From Stratiolaelaps scimitus (lineage: Eukaryota; Arthropoda; Arachnida; Mesostigmata; Laelapidae): 64,000 nucleotides of DNA. The position numbers and the translations under genes were made by a program. Shown here in pieces: positions 62,183-64,000 of the stretch (positions within the stretch are counted from its first letter, which is position 1; every line of letters begins with the position of its first letter). The stretch spans positions 9,095,501 through 9,159,500 of the forward strand of contig JABWDB010000009.1 of NCBI GenBank assembly GCA_019614645.1, read 5' to 3'. The notes below the pieces were generated by a model. That model was not told where the DNA came from. It worked only from the letters and a program-made list of their open reading frames with translations, and did not search any database.

Positions 62183-63216
62183 ATGAGAACAATGTTGAAT
62201 CACCGACCTACCTCATGGTCCAATAATATGATTCGTTCTGAAGCATCGGATGAATACAACTTCGGATTTTCGCATGACCAGAGTTTTCCATTTCGTTCGA
62301 AACAAACACCATTGTGGCTCAGCCGCAGCTCTCTGCGATTCATTGAACACTATTGTTCATTCAGGCTGCGTCGTCAATTTGTCATCCACCGAGAAATAAG
62401 GCCTGCTTCAAAATTTCGCAGAATTCATTCACTGACTTCACAGGCGACCAAAGCTTTCTTCAGCTATGGCTAATGAAAACCCATTTCGATGAGTTCATTT
62501 GAAGGTCATCTATTTTTGGACAAGCAAACTGCACGTTATCTGATCTTACGTGAAACCTGTCAACAGAAGAACATCATCTGGGGAATTTATATTTCAGAGC
62601 ATGGCGTTAGTAACTGGACTATAGCATTCATGACAAAGCAAACGATCGCAGACAACATGTTCATGAGATCTAATTTTGTGCCTTCTCTGAGACGAGGACT
62701 AGGCTCGACACGGAATTACGTTTCGTTATAGCTAGAAAACATTATCACACAATTGACGGGATAGTCGCTCAGCTTGGGCGGGTCATCGAACACGGTCGAG
62801 TCTATCAGTTCGGCGAGGCTGAGGAACAATAGGGAGAAGTTGCTACTGAGCTTTTCTTTGCCTTCATTATTTCCTACTGCGGCAGCGACCGGTTAATTTT
62901 CATTGGCTTTTTCCTAGGACCCGCAGTCTTCCTCGATAGGTGTTCTCCCATTTGCAATGTGTAGCACCTACTCGTTGTATAACGCTGCCTTCAGCGTCCA
63001 CTCGACTGTTTCTATGACGATAATGAATCAAATGTGTGAAGTCAACGTGCTGTTACTGGAAATTTGCCGTTATATCAAGCGTTACTTGAAACTCGATGAT
63101 CTTCAAGAGGACACAAAGCCAATAATTGAAGCCAGCCAGCAAGCTTCTCGTCGGCCTCGGGCGTTTAGCCCACGTGGGATCAGCGAGAAGGATTTCGAAC
63201 GGTGGATGCGAATCTA
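62183..63216 (+). other. Three open segments in one frame, unrecognised
   Basis: Segments 62183-62473, 62489-62731 and 62957-63217 all use the same plus-strand frame, separated by stops. The last ends in a charged stretch (YIKRYLKLDDLQEDTK) that reads like a real helix. Codon composition looks less repeat-driven than elsewhere in the window. No family is recognised. A decayed element or chance are both possible. Confidence 0.2.
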
Positions 63217-63217
63217 G

Positions 63218-64000
63218 CACGGCTTCGTTCGGGTACCCCATTAACTCCGTTTCCTCGAGAATTACTTAAGCCGTTTGTTGACATCTTTGCCTCTCCCAGC
63301 CGCCATCAAGGAGAACATAGACTCGAGAGGCGAGCGGCGACGACCTGCTCCATTCGCTAAGTAGATAACACGATAATGTCTGCGGGATACTATAACCTAT
63401 ATAGGTAAACGAGGTGATAACCAGGAGACTCCGGTCGTTTTCACCCAGCGTAACCACTTATGACGTTGACTACTATAGAACCACATGATTGGACGCCACA
63501 CGGATATATGAAACGACATTAGAGATTGCCTGAAACCGTAGGGTAAAATACCTGAGAAAAATACCTAGTCGAGCTAGAAGAAGGACAATACTGAGGCGTA
63601 AAACAATTGTTGCCTCCCCAACTGTGAAACTGTCCTGGGCGTTGAAGAGCGGTGAATTTTTTAGACATTGTCCATTGCTTTTTTTTTGTACGAAAACACT
63701 CTCTCAATTAAGTGAACACATTTGAGTTCATGATGATATTTGTTAAACAAGGACCATTCGGTCAACCGAAAGCGATGGTCCGTCTCTTTGTGATGAGACG
63801 GCTCTCTCACAACTGGAGCTAGTCTATTCGTCCGGCGCGAACGTGTCGTGTCCTCATGGTGGGCTTCCACCGCGAAGACGGTCCACGAGCCGTTCGTCTA
63901 TTTGTGCAACATATTGATAACTTAGATCTCCAATGGTGGCCTGCGACCTCCCCTTGAGATTTCGTCTTGTCCCCAGCCTACGTGCGTTTCAATTTGTCCC
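63218..64000. other. Non-coding stretch to the window end
   Basis: I see only short frames and no repeats or motifs that support a feature. Confidence 0.55.

Noticed and set aside
1..64000. CRISPR arrays, bacterial operons, rRNA genes
   Set aside because: No regularly spaced direct repeats, no ribosome-binding-site-led gene strings and no conserved rRNA blocks were seen; all repeats are microsatellites, minisatellites or transposon remnants.

Overview
The window is animal nuclear DNA. There are no operons or ribosome-binding sites. It holds spliced-gene signals, remnants of metazoan transposons and a very high density of microsatellites: (TA)n, (TC)n, (GA)n, (CA)n, (AAT)n, CAG/CTG and poly-G/C. 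The single clear gene is metazoan MARCHF5, and the non-LTR elements (an R1-clade element and a CR1/jockey-type element) fit an arthropod best. A mite or other chelicerate is a guess; no species can be named from the sequence.

Layout. 1-4.49 kb is non-coding. 4.49-5.04 kb is the 3' end of a CR1/jockey-type LINE, ending in AATAAA, a (GTATT)n tail and (TA)n. 5.04-13.54 kb has no recognisable gene but has a CpG-rich patch at 12.23-12.99 kb. 13.55-15.11 kb is a broken R1-clade LINE with a short A-tail. 15.1-21.3 kb is non-coding, with a (TC)n tract, a tRNA-like sequence on the minus strand and one good splice acceptor. 21.33-21.82 kb is a frameshifted mariner-type transposase fragment. 22.5-25.2 kb is rich in CAG/CTG and CpG and ends in a consensus splice donor, so it is a candidate promoter and untranslated first exon. 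25-43 kb is mostly simple sequence, with a 26-unit (TA)n and a second tRNA-like sequence. 43-51 kb is upstream of the gene and carries several splice-like signals and stem-loops. 51.05-52.10 kb is MARCHF5. 52.1-64 kb is non-coding, with more microsatellites and the second copy of a short dispersed repeat (46.36 and 60.45 kb).

The one convincing gene is an intact single-exon coding sequence for MARCHF5 (MITOL), a RING-CH E3 ubiquitin ligase of the mitochondrial outer membrane, on the plus strand. A good splice acceptor lies 56 nt upstream of its ATG, so the 5' UTR is probably spliced while the coding region is uninterrupted. Two upstream ATGs sit between that acceptor and the start codon. No new multi-gene system was found. 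The strongest items for follow-up are the start-codon architecture and intron-free coding region of MARCHF5, the two copies of the short coding-like repeat, and the decayed transposons. Most other open frames are 60-240 codons long, overlap one another on both strands and resemble no protein I know, so I treat them as chance.
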